Position numbers and translations under genes: made by a program
Assembly: GCA_026645575.1 (NCBI GenBank)
Contig: JAPKMW010000034.1
Span: forward strand, 1 to 64,000
Source of the DNA: Caldilineaceae bacterium
Lineage (GTDB): Bacteria; Chloroflexota; Anaerolineae; Caldilineales; Caldilineaceae
DNA length: 64,000 nt
Reading direction: 5' to 3'
Part shown: positions 15,993 through 23,976 of the stretch, one piece after another
Layout of the letters: every line of letters begins with the position of its first letter
Position numbering within the stretch: the stretch's first letter is position 1
Notes under the pieces: model-generated
Database searches by the model: none
Told to the model about the DNA's origin: nothing
Seen by the model: the letters and a program-made list of their open reading frames with translations, nothing else

Positions 15993-18771
15993 TGGCGCCT
16001 CCTGCCGGTTGCGGCGCTGCCGGCGCACTGCCGCCAGTCACGTTAATGTTGTGCGGGCCGGAGACAAAGAGCCAATGATAGGGCAACGTAACCATCTCCT
16101 GAAGTTGGGCAAAGCTGGTCGGTGCGACGGGCGTATAACGGGCGCCGGCATCTTGGCTGCGATAGACGCCTTGGTCGCCACCGACCAGTACGGTAGGGGT
16201 AGCGCCCCCGTTCAATGCATGGTTGTTCGTCGCAATCGCCAACAGGGGCAGGAAGAGATTGCGCTGCTGTTGGTTGGCCGCCAGTTCGGTACGCCGGTAG
16301 GGTAGCTCGGTCCGTTCAATCGGCCGCCAGGGACGACTGACCTCTGGGTTCTCCGGGTCGAAGTCCAAGGTCAAGACGCCGCCCCACGCCGAAACCGCCA
16401 GGACGCGGGCATCCAAAAAGGCCAGTGCATAACAACTGCCGCCGCCCCACTGTTCATTGACCCAGCGCCCGCCAGTGCGATGGGGTTGCAGATCGACAAA
16501 TTGCCAGCGATAGCACCCCTTGCCCTCATCGGCCAGCGCCATTGACGCCGCCCACAAAAAGAGCCGCCCCTTGCTCTGTTGCACCGCTAGATGGCGAATA
16601 TCCTCGCCACGCAGACCAAGCAAGGTAAAAGCCGTGCTGGCGGCATCGGGTGCGGTTAGGTCGCTGCCCTGGGAAAGATAGACACCCCGGCGCTTTTGCG
16701 CCGCGACGACCACCCGCACGTTCCCCTGTTTCCCCTGTAGCACTGCCACAGCATAGAGCGGCATGGCGTGGTCACTGGCCTCAATGCGCACAAGGGTGGG
16801 GCTGGCAACGGGGCGCATGGGCTGGCCCGGCGCCTGGCTGTCATAGTGCTGGACAGGCATTTCGACTTCAAACAACCCTTTGTTGGTTGCCAGGAGCAGG
16901 ATCTGGTGGGTCATGCGCTGCATCCAGGCCATATCTTCGATCACGCTATCAAAATCGGAGTAGACCGTCTGCCACGTTTCCCCACAATCGACCGAAACAT
17001 AGAGTGGCGACCGGGGCTGGCCTTGGGCATCGGGCAGATGGGTGGCGACCGCTACCAGCCCGGCGCGATCGGGGCTGGTGCGGATAACGGCAATCGTCTC
17101 CGTGGTGGCAGTGGCGCCGACGCCGCCAAAGTCGCGCAGGAGTTCCCACCCAGCGCCATCATTGGTGGAGCGGAAGAGCTGCGACCCGCTGCCGGCGTAC
17201 CAGGTCTGCGCCTGGAAATGGTCAGCGGCCAGCGTGCGCACCGCACGATTCGGCGCATGGGCCACCTGGAGCGAAAGAGTGGAGATCAGATGGATGCTTG
17301 GTTCGCTCAACAACAAAAAGCGATAAATATCGGAAACGCTCAGATGCTGGCGAAAGGGCCAACCGGGATAGTCGGTGGCGGGGAAGGGGGTGATCAGGGC
17401 GCGTAACTTCTCCTCCAGCCGCGCCTTTACCAGCGACGGCGCTTCGTTGCCCCGAATCACCACATCCGCCTGCACCCAGACTTGCTTGTAGCGCGCCCAG
17501 ACCAGTTCATTGGTAATGCCCAGCGAACTCTTGGCCGCCAACACCCGTTGCGCCTCTTGCAAGACCGCCTCATCCTGCCCCGCCGCCAGGTCAGTTAACA
17601 AGCGCCCTGGGGCGACGGTCGTCTGCGCCGGCATGGGTTGGTCCTGCATGGCGGCAGGGACGATCACAACCTGTACGGTGCCGGGGCGGGCATGGCGCCA
17701 TTGTTCCGCTTTGGTATACGCTTTGGCGCGGGCGATGAGCGAACGGGCGCTGCTCAACACCACCCATTCAAAATCACGCGCCGTAACGGCCCGCCCCAAG
17801 GAATAAAGTTCAAGCGGCCCACGCACCAAGGCATTCTCCACGGTTTCCGCCGCCACCCCGCCACGCGCCCGTATCTCGTTCACCACGCTGATACCAACTG
17901 GCGGTGGCTGGGCAACAAATTGGGTGAGGACGCCGGCGGCCACATTGCCGGTCGGCCCGCCGCCACGGGCATACCAGACCCGAATCTCCCGTTCCAGCGG
18001 CGGAATGGCGGCAAGGGTCGTCATTTGCGCCGCCAGTGGTAGGCGGGTGGCCGGGGCAAATTGAATCAATCCGCTGGTGCGGTCAACGACATAGACCCGG
18101 TCATTGGGGTCCAGATTGGCAAAGTTGGCGACCTCGCGCCAGAGCCGGAAGCGCCGGCCGTCGGGCGTACGCCAAATGGCGTCACCAGTCGTGTCTTCTG
18201 TGCCATCCAGTTCAACCCCAACGCGCAGATCCAACTCATTGCCCATCAACCCTACCAACGGGGGCCGTCGGACCGTAAAAAGTTGCCCCGGTTGACCGCT
18301 GCTGCGCCCTAGCAATTCCGCCTGAATCCAGTCGCAATGGCGCGCCAGCGCCTTGATCGCCACGTCGGGGCCGCCTGCCGGGAGTTCGACCGCCCGTTCC
18401 AACACAAAAAATGGCGCGTCATCCCCCACGTCGGCGCCGGCAATGGTGATCGGCGTTCCCTGTGCAAAAAGGGTTGGCGTGGCGCTGGCCTCTACCCGCC
18501 GCAGCGTTACTTCGACACTGGCTGCCGTGGGCGGTTGCAGGGCGACGCCCAGCAACCGCAAAAAGGCCAGGTAGATCTTGCGCGGCAGGCGGTTGAGCCG
18601 GTAGATCATCTGCTCGGTCAGGTAGGCAAAGAGTTCCAGCAACACAACGCCAGGGTCGCCGGGGGTCAGGTCGGTCCAATCGACATTGAGATCGCGCTGG
18701 ATCACCTGGTGCGCCTCGGCCAGCAACTGGGCAAAGTCGCGATCATCCAGGTTGGGCAATTCCAGTGGCAT
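15982..18771 (-). CDS. Baseplate J-like protein fused to an Asp-box beta-propeller
   Basis: 929 residues. Residues 1 to about 510 are a baseplate wedge protein (gpJ/gp6-like, Afp11 equivalent): DWTDLTPGDPGVVLLELFAY near the start and the RARGGVAAETVENALVRGP motif are diagnostic. From about residue 513 to 900 the protein changes to a propeller with sialidase-type Asp-boxes: STNDGAGWELL, SVDCGETWQTV and SQDAGARYTPV, each preceded by a LYVS/LFRS/VYRS strand. The end is a flexible Ala/Pro/Gly tail. Standard baseplate J proteins lack this part. It could decorate the baseplate, bind a partner in the envelope, or sense a ligand; all are inference. Cotranscribed with gp25 upstream (after a hairpin) and tail protein I downstream. 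Confidence 0.85.
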   Translation of the reverse strand: MPLELPNLDDRDFAQLLAEAHQVIQRDLNVDWTDLTPGDPGVVLLELFAYLTEQMIYRLNRLPRKIYLAFLRLLGVALQPPTAASVEVTLRRVEASATPTLFAQGTPITIAGADVGDDAPFFVLERAVELPAGGPDVAIKALARHCDWIQAELLGRSSGQPGQLFTVRRPPLVGLMGNELDLRVGVELDGTEDTTGDAIWRTPDGRRFRLWREVANFANLDPNDRVYVVDRTSGLIQFAPATRLPLAAQMTTLAAIPPLEREIRVWYARGGGPTGNVAAGVLTQFVAQPPPVGISVVNEIRARGGVAAETVENALVRGPLELYSLGRAVTARDFEWVVLSSARSLIARAKAYTKAEQWRHARPGTVQVVIVPAAMQDQPMPAQTTVAPGRLLTDLAAGQDEAVLQEAQRVLAAKSSLGITNELVWARYKQVWVQADVVIRGNEAPSLVKARLEEKLRALITPFPATDYPGWPFRQHLSVSDIYRFLLLSEPSIHLISTLSLQVAHAPNRAVRTLAADHFQAQTWYAGSGSQLFRSTNDGAGWELLRDFGGVGATATTETIAVIRTSPDRAGLVAVATHLPDAQGQPRSPLYVSVDCGETWQTVYSDFDSVIEDMAWMQRMTHQILLLATNKGLFEVEMPVQHYDSQAPGQPMRPVASPTLVRIEASDHAMPLYAVAVLQGKQGNVRVVVAAQKRRGVYLSQGSDLTAPDAASTAFTLLGLRGEDIRHLAVQQSKGRLFLWAASMALADEGKGCYRWQFVDLQPHRTGGRWVNEQWGGGSCYALAFLDARVLAVSAWGGVLTLDFDPENPEVSRPWRPIERTELPYRRTELAANQQQRNLFLPLLAIATNNHALNGGATPTVLVGGDQGVYRSQDAGARYTPVAPTSFAQLQEMVTLPYHWLFVSGPHNINVTGGSAPAAPQPAGGANAA

Positions 18772-18795
18772 CAGCCATCTCCTCCCGCCAAATTC

Positions 18796-18874
18796 GGCGG
18801 TATGCTAACTTCTGGAAAGCTCAAACCTGTCCTCCGGACCGCTGCGAGCTTTCCAGAAATTGCGCTATACCGCC
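18796..18874. repeat. Long intercistronic hairpin in the CIS operon
   Basis: Outer arms GGCGGTAT (18796-18803) and ATACCGCC (18867-18874) and inner arms of 13 perfect bases (18810-18822 and 18846-18858, TTCTGGAAAGCTC) enclose a GC-rich loop. It spans the 93-bp gap between gp25 and baseplate J and reaches the stop codon of gp25. A likely processing or attenuation site. Confidence 0.7.
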
Positions 18875-19284
18875 CCTAAATTCAAAGTTAATTCGATTTG
18901 CTCAACGGCCCCCGTCGCCCGCACGCGGTAGCCCAGGGTGATGACCAGCCAGTGCGCCTGCTCCGGGTCGCGGGTGGCGTCCAGCTTAACAAGCTCCACC
19001 CGTGGCTCCCACCGTTCCAGCGCCCGGCGCACATAGTGGATCGCCAGCGCCGCCGTCGTGTCATCGTTGGGGGCAAAGAGCAGTTGATAAATATCACAGC
19101 CATAAGTAGGCCGCATCACCCGCTCACCAGGGCGCGTCGATAGCAGCAGCAGGATCGCCTGGCGCACGGCATCATTGCCGCTGACCATATCGACCCCCTG
19201 TTGCGGGGTGAGGCGCAAGCCCGGTCGCCCGGCGTCTAGATCGGGATGACCAAAGCGCCAGGCGCGCAAGCGTGATGCGTTCAT
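18865..19284 (-). CDS. gp25-like baseplate wedge protein
   Basis: 139 residues of the gp25/lysozyme-like baseplate family (Afp9 equivalent; binds sheath and wedge). The motif NDAVRQAILLLLSTRPGERV, followed by RPTYGCDIYQLLF, is the family hallmark, including the EPR-type region (here GERV MRP). The ATG at 19284 overlaps the stop of the spike-tip gene by 4 bases and has CAGGAG 4 bases upstream. Open frame further upstream is shadow. Confidence 0.9.
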   Translation of the reverse strand: MNASRLRAWRFGHPDLDAGRPGLRLTPQQGVDMVSGNDAVRQAILLLLSTRPGERVMRPTYGCDIYQLLFAPNDDTTAALAIHYVRRALERWEPRVELVKLDATRDPEQAHWLVITLGYRVRATGAVEQIELTLNLGAV

Positions 19285-19622
19285 GCGGCTCCTGTCACCA
19301 GCGCTTGGCCGGGCTGCTGCACCACATAGCGCACTGTGCCAGGAGGTGTACCATCGGTCAGCCCGGTCACTGTATCCAAACAGACGGCGCGACCTTCCAC
19401 CCGAATAAAGGTCGAGTAGCCCTCGGTCACGGGTAAGGTCAGGCTGCACGGTTTGATGGTCGGGCCAATATTGGCGCAGCCGGTGATCAGCTTGCGTTCC
19501 GGGTCGTTGGCGACCAGCACCTTGCGCCGGTTGATCGTCACCAAATTTTGCAGCGTAAACATCTGGACGACGCCGGTCACATGTTTGCAGGTCAGTTTGG
19601 CATCTTCGGTTAGGAATTTCAT
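19281..19622 (-). CDS. CIS spike-tip (PAAR-like) protein
   Basis: 113 residues between the VgrG-like spike and gp25, the slot of Afp10. It is beta-rich with four cysteines (CKH, TGCANIG, KPCSLTL, AVCLDT) and resembles the short PAAR-like proteins that cap the spike and puncture the target membrane; metal binding is possible but I cannot show it. The ATG at 19622 has GAGGA upstream. Four-base overlap with the gp25 gene. Confidence 0.65.
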   Translation of the reverse strand: MKFLTEDAKLTCKHVTGVVQMFTLQNLVTINRRKVLVANDPERKLITGCANIGPTIKPCSLTLPVTEGYSTFIRVEGRAVCLDTVTGLTDGTPPGTVRYVVQQPGQALVTGAA

Positions 19623-19626
19623 GTGA

Positions 19627-21078
19627 CTACGTCCTCTGAAAATCAATGGCGCGCCCCGCAATCGTAATGTCGCCGCCGGCCAGTTCGATATAGCTGCCGG
19701 CAGCGTTTTGCAGGCGGATCACATCGCCCCGGCTGTTCAGTTGAATCTGTTGGCCGTCGGGCGTGACCCAAGTGTAACGATGAACGTTGCTGCCGGTAAC
19801 GCCGCTGTCGGGTGGTTTGCGCGTGCCATATAGCCCGCCCAGCACAATGCCCTGCCCCGGATTTTCGTGGGTCAACAAGACTAGCACCGTGTCGCCGACA
19901 GCAGGCAGGGCGATAAAGCCTTTGTTTGCGCCGGCGCCGGGCATTAAGACGCCCATCCAGTCGGTTTCAATGCCGTTGTAGGCCGGCAGTTGCGCCTTGA
20001 CCCGACCCAACCCGCCGCTGTCCCCGATGTTAGTGATAATCCCCAGCGTCGCCACATCGGTGCGGGGACGGCTCACGGGGGCCGGCGGCGCCGTGTTGAT
20101 CTCACAGACATAGACCCCGCCCTGGTCGATGGTGTGGGTCACAGCGGTCAAGACATAGCGACCCTCCTGTGCCGGCGCCACTCCGGCCACCTGCACCAAG
20201 GCGCCGGGTTGGAAAGCCGGATGCCCTTGCACCAGACCGGAGAGGGTTACAGCCGTGGCGGTGCGGTAATCCAATTCCGCCTGCGCCAAGGCGGTGGCAT
20301 GGTTGCCGTCGGGAACGCTCTCGTTGATCAACTCATAGCGACCCGTGCCGCCAACCTGTTGGGCCGTCACCCCGGCGCTGCGTAGGCGGCGACCAGTACG
20401 GGGGACACGCGCTCGCCCAGTATGGGCCTCGACGCGCAACGGATTCCACCCCGTCGCCGTGACGGTGTCACAGACGGCGTCGCTGTTCAACTCAATGCGC
20501 GCCTCCAACAAATTGTCGCCCAGCGTCAACGGGATCACTTCCCCGCTGCCGGCCAGGGTGAGCAGATGAAGCGTCTGTTCGCGCAGGCTGACATAGAGGC
20601 CGGCCAACGCTGCGGTTTCGGTGAGCAGCGCCAGATCGGATTGATGATGCTGAAAGAGATGGGGCCAGGGGGGACCGTTCTCCGTTGCTTGCACCGTCAG
20701 ACCGAGATCCTGCGCCAGGGTACGCGCCAGTTGCGCCACCGTGATGTTGGTAAAGGCGCGGGCGCTTTGCCGTTTGCGTAGCCGGTGTAACCGGTCATAG
20801 CCGCGCACATGCAACACCTGTTCGTGGTTGGCGGCATAATGCTGTTCCACCGCCGTCACCTCGCCCACAAAGAGGGGCTGCCGCTGCTCCTCCAGGCTGA
20901 CGCGCAAGGGGACGCCGGGCGTCAATTCGAGCGCGGTGGTCAGCGGGCCGGGCGGGGCGCGAAAGGTCAACTCGCAGAGGGTGGGCAACCCCAACCGCTG
21001 CTGAATATAGACCTCACTGAGCGCCCGCACTTCGGCAGCCGGCAAGGGCCGGTGGGCATCGACCCGCACACGGTTCAT
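19627..21078 (-). CDS. VgrG-like spike protein of the CIS
   Basis: 483 residues, the central spike of the injection baseplate (Afp8 equivalent). The N-terminal two-thirds correspond to the gp27-like hub (LRVSLEEQRQPLFVGEVTAV, VRGYDRLHRLRKRQSARAF, FQHHQSDLALLTETAAL), and the C-terminal third is a gp5-like OB-fold and short beta-helix (LGRVKAQLPAYNG, GAGANKGFIALPAVGDTVLV, LGGLYG). No toxin extension is fused. The ATG has AGGAGG upstream and overlaps the LysM gene by 4 bases. Confidence 0.9.
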   Translation of the reverse strand: MNRVRVDAHRPLPAAEVRALSEVYIQQRLGLPTLCELTFRAPPGPLTTALELTPGVPLRVSLEEQRQPLFVGEVTAVEQHYAANHEQVLHVRGYDRLHRLRKRQSARAFTNITVAQLARTLAQDLGLTVQATENGPPWPHLFQHHQSDLALLTETAALAGLYVSLREQTLHLLTLAGSGEVIPLTLGDNLLEARIELNSDAVCDTVTATGWNPLRVEAHTGRARVPRTGRRLRSAGVTAQQVGGTGRYELINESVPDGNHATALAQAELDYRTATAVTLSGLVQGHPAFQPGALVQVAGVAPAQEGRYVLTAVTHTIDQGGVYVCEINTAPPAPVSRPRTDVATLGIITNIGDSGGLGRVKAQLPAYNGIETDWMGVLMPGAGANKGFIALPAVGDTVLVLLTHENPGQGIVLGGLYGTRKPPDSGVTGSNVHRYTWVTPDGQQIQLNSRGDVIRLQNAAGSYIELAGGDITIAGRAIDFQRT

Positions 21079-21830
21079 GGGGTTGTTGCCTCCTGCGCCC
21101 AGAGGTTGTCGGTCAAGACGGAGAGGGGCGGGATTTGCAGCACGGCGCCCGCTGGTAACGCTGCCGGATCATCAATGCCATTGGCGCGGGCAAGCAGGCG
21201 CCAGAGCGACGGATCGCCATAGTGGCGGGCCGCCAGTTGATCCAACCGTTCGCCGCCGGTGCCGCCCCCCAATACTTCGTGCGTCTCCCAGCCACTATCA
21301 GCCGTACCGGCGGCGGGAGCAACGGGTACGGTTTCGGGCAAATCAGCCAGGGTAAAGGGCGGGGGCGGTGGTATGGTGGCCTCCCCCACGCGCAGCAAGC
21401 TCATACGCAGCCAGGAGCGTTGCGGTGCGCCACCGGCAGTAAAGCGCTCATAGCGTTCGGCAATGGCGGAGATGACACAAGGAATGTTCCACGCCTTGCC
21501 CCAAATAAAGCGCAATTGGGGCAACTCATCATAGCGGTGCCGTTCGCTGCGATATTCGGCCAATTGCCAGAGGGGCGCGGTCAACTCACGCACATCGCCA
21601 ACGAGTTGCTGCGGCTCGACGAGCGTCACATCAAAGAGCAGATCGAGGGTAAAGGTCGTGCTGCCCCGCCCACTAAAAAGCACCGGATCATCGGTCAGAT
21701 CGGTGTCCACCAGTTGGCCGTCCCCCGTGCGACTAACGCCAACCGTGCGCTGAATCTCGAAGCTTTCGGGGTTGAGCATACAGGCGATGCGGGCGTTGGT
21801 GGCTTCGATCAAAAAGGCTACCCGTTCCAT
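21075..21830 (-). CDS. LysM-domain CIS hub protein
   Basis: 251 residues (Afp7 equivalent). The N-terminal half is the contractile-system hub-associated domain (AFLIEATNARIACMLNPESF, STTFTLDLLFDVT), a Pro-rich linker PPPPPF follows at about 154-159, and a C-terminal LysM-like segment (RLDQLAARHYGDPSLWRLLA, then LPAGAVLQIPPL) ends the protein. In related systems this protein joins the inner tube to the spike. Overlaps the previous gene by 13 bases and the next by 4. Confidence 0.85.
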   Translation of the reverse strand: MERVAFLIEATNARIACMLNPESFEIQRTVGVSRTGDGQLVDTDLTDDPVLFSGRGSTTFTLDLLFDVTLVEPQQLVGDVRELTAPLWQLAEYRSERHRYDELPQLRFIWGKAWNIPCVISAIAERYERFTAGGAPQRSWLRMSLLRVGEATIPPPPPFTLADLPETVPVAPAAGTADSGWETHEVLGGGTGGERLDQLAARHYGDPSLWRLLARANGIDDPAALPAGAVLQIPPLSVLTDNLWAQEATTP

Positions 21831-23542
21831 GAGCGACCTCGCTGTTCCTCTTCCAGCCGCCGCCGGCGCGCTGGCTCAGCCGAACGGCGTTGCGGTGGGC
21901 GTTCCGTTCTAACGGCTCGTTCCGGCAGCGCCGGCCAGCGGCTGTACGCCAAGGGAACGCTGGCGCTCACCGGTGCTGGTGCTGGCGGCACGGTAGTGTT
22001 GCTAGTGGCCCCTTGTTCTGCCAACAAGCGGGTGAGCAGCGCTTCAATACGCGCCAGACGGGTGGCCTGGTCATCCGGTGACGTCACCAGAGATGGTTCT
22101 TCAACCGGCGCCAGCGGGGCCGTCGGCAGCAGTGATGCCGGCAAAAGGGTTGGCATTGGCGCCGCCACAGGTACAGGCAATGGCGGCGCTGTGGCAAGTG
22201 CCATAGCCGGCGCGACGGTGGCAACCGTTTCGGCTTGTTCGCCCCCCGGCGTCTGCACCCGCAGGCGCGCAATGTGAACCGCCGGTTGTTGACGCGCTGG
22301 CGCGGCGGGTGTAGGCGCCCTCTTCTGCACTGTCCGCTCAACCAGAGAGACATCAGATTGCTTGGTCACCCAGTCGGCTGCGGGTCGTTCCGGTACTCTT
22401 CCGGGAAGGGCCGTCTGCTCGACCGGATTGTCGGCTCTTTCCTTCCCAGAAGATGGCGTTCCCGTCGCCTGCGGCTTTGGGGAAAGACTAAAGTCTTGAC
22501 TACGGGCTTCAGCGGGCGGGCGTAAGTGTAGACGGGTGACACGCTGTGGCGTGGGCATCACCGGTGGTGGTGCGGATACCAACGGCGTTGGTCGTTCTTC
22601 GCCAGTTACCGGCAGCGCCATTGGCGGCAACGCCCACTCATGATCCGTTATCGCCGTAGGGGGGACATGCGTTGGCGTTGCTGGTTGATCGATGGCCGCA
22701 GGTGTTGGTGCGCTGGTGGCTGTCGGGGTGGGTGCAATGGGTGCATAGGTATGTAACAGCGCTGGCAGATCAGCCAGATTGCCAGCGGCGCTGGTTGCTG
22801 CCAGCAACGCAGTTACGCCCTGGTGCAGGCGGGTCAGCCATTCAACCACCGGCGGATTTGGGTTGCTTGATGGGTTTGGCAGGGTGGCATCCGCATCAGG
22901 CGCCGGTAATGGCTCAACAATAGTTGCGCTTACAGCTTGCGGTTGTTGATACGTTTCCAAGATAGGTTGCACCGCCGGTATGGCCGCCTCCGTTTGCACA
23001 AGCGCCCTTTGTTCAACCACTAACGGCTTTGCCTGTGATTGGTCAACTACGTTTCCTGCAACCGCACGCGGAGCGGACGGCATCTGCCGGGAAGGTAAGG
23101 GCAGCCCTTCCCGCCAAGCGCGCCCAGTAGCGGGTGCCTGGTGAGCGCGACCTTCCCGGCAGATTGCCGGCGCGTCCGGTTGCGCCGGTTCGACCGCGTG
23201 TTGGTCAGTTGCCAAGTGGTGAGTCTCTGCGGTGGCAAATGACTGTTCCACGGTTGATTCTTCTGGCGTCGTAATGCCCTGTGCGGCGTCCCAGGTCAGA
23301 CCATGTGTATGGAGCAAGGCCAACCAGTGGGCCGGCGGGGTAGGCGTCTCGACAGTCGCCAGCCAGTGAGCCAGCGGTGCAGCGGCTGGTTCGCTGACCG
23401 GTGCGTCAAGCAGGGGGCGCTGATCGTCAGGCGCGACAAGATCAGCCGCTGGCGCCGGTTGGGCCAGGGCAAAGTCACTCCAACGGCGCAGCCAGTCGCT
23501 GACGGCCTGGTGGAGCGCTGTCGATGGTTGCGATAGGGCCAT
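21818..23542 (-). CDS. Pro/Ala/Thr-rich low-complexity CIS protein
   Basis: 574 residues, strongly enriched in Pro, Ala, Thr and Gln over nearly its whole length; a short helical start (ALHQAVSDWLRRWSDFALAQ) and a basic end (QRRSAEPARRRRLEEEQRG) are the only ordered-looking parts, plus one helix near the end (ATRLARIEALLTRLLAEQ). Predicted largely disordered. It sits between tube and LysM hub genes with overlaps, so it belongs to the apparatus. It could be a ruler, a linker or a loader; I do not recognise a family. A 22-base stretch at 22483-22504 is a dispersed repeat related to the hairpin at 31659 and is read in frame. Confidence 0.6.
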   Translation of the reverse strand: MALSQPSTALHQAVSDWLRRWSDFALAQPAPAADLVAPDDQRPLLDAPVSEPAAAPLAHWLATVETPTPPAHWLALLHTHGLTWDAAQGITTPEESTVEQSFATAETHHLATDQHAVEPAQPDAPAICREGRAHQAPATGRAWREGLPLPSRQMPSAPRAVAGNVVDQSQAKPLVVEQRALVQTEAAIPAVQPILETYQQPQAVSATIVEPLPAPDADATLPNPSSNPNPPVVEWLTRLHQGVTALLAATSAAGNLADLPALLHTYAPIAPTPTATSAPTPAAIDQPATPTHVPPTAITDHEWALPPMALPVTGEERPTPLVSAPPPVMPTPQRVTRLHLRPPAEARSQDFSLSPKPQATGTPSSGKERADNPVEQTALPGRVPERPAADWVTKQSDVSLVERTVQKRAPTPAAPARQQPAVHIARLRVQTPGGEQAETVATVAPAMALATAPPLPVPVAAPMPTLLPASLLPTAPLAPVEEPSLVTSPDDQATRLARIEALLTRLLAEQGATSNTTVPPAPAPVSASVPLAYSRWPALPERAVRTERPPQRRSAEPARRRRLEEEQRGRSWNG

Positions 23543-23544
23543 GC

Positions 23545-23973
23545 CTAGACTCGCTCTAAGCGATCATAGACGAGGGTCAGGCTTTCGACGGCAATGGCGC
23601 GTTCGGACGCGTTGAGCGGCGCCCCCTGCCATTCGGACGGCCAGGCGTCCACCAGGTTCCAGCGCATCACCTCGGTTTGGCCCTGGCTGTCGAGCAGCAC
23701 AATCGAGACATTTTTGCGGATCACGTTGCCCTGCACGGCCTGCATGAGCCAGTCCCACAGTTCGCGCGAGGCGGTGACGCCATAGCGCAGGGTGATGGGC
23801 TTGTACTCGGTGGGGCCGGGGATGTTGCGTACCAGTTGGCTGTTACCGGCTTCGCGGTATTTAATCGCTTCGACGCGCACACCCATCCCGGTGCATTCGG
23901 TGAAATGCCCTTCGGCCACCCCGTTAACGTCCAACTTAAAGTTATAACTGCGGTAGGGATCAATCGCGGCCAT
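23545..23973 (-). CDS. CIS inner tube protein (gp19/Hcp-like)
   Basis: 142 residues of the T4 gp19-like tail tube family (Afp1/Afp5 equivalent). Diagnostic are YNFKLDVNGVAEGHFTECTG, the IKYREAGN strand, LRYGVTASRELWDWL and WPSEWQGAPLNA. Tube subunits stack as hexamers inside the sheath. AAGGAG lies 8 bases before the ATG, and the sheath gene ends just before it. Only one tube gene is present, where Afp/PVC clusters carry two. Confidence 0.92.
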   Translation of the reverse strand: MAAIDPYRSYNFKLDVNGVAEGHFTECTGMGVRVEAIKYREAGNSQLVRNIPGPTEYKPITLRYGVTASRELWDWLMQAVQGNVIRKNVSIVLLDSQGQTEVMRWNLVDAWPSEWQGAPLNASERAIAVESLTLVYDRLERV

Positions 23974-23976
23974 GGG

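Noticed and set aside
21222..22277. 351-codon open frame opposite the LysM and Pro-rich CIS genes
   Set aside because: Translation is low-complexity Ala/Gly/Arg, as expected from the antisense of these genes.
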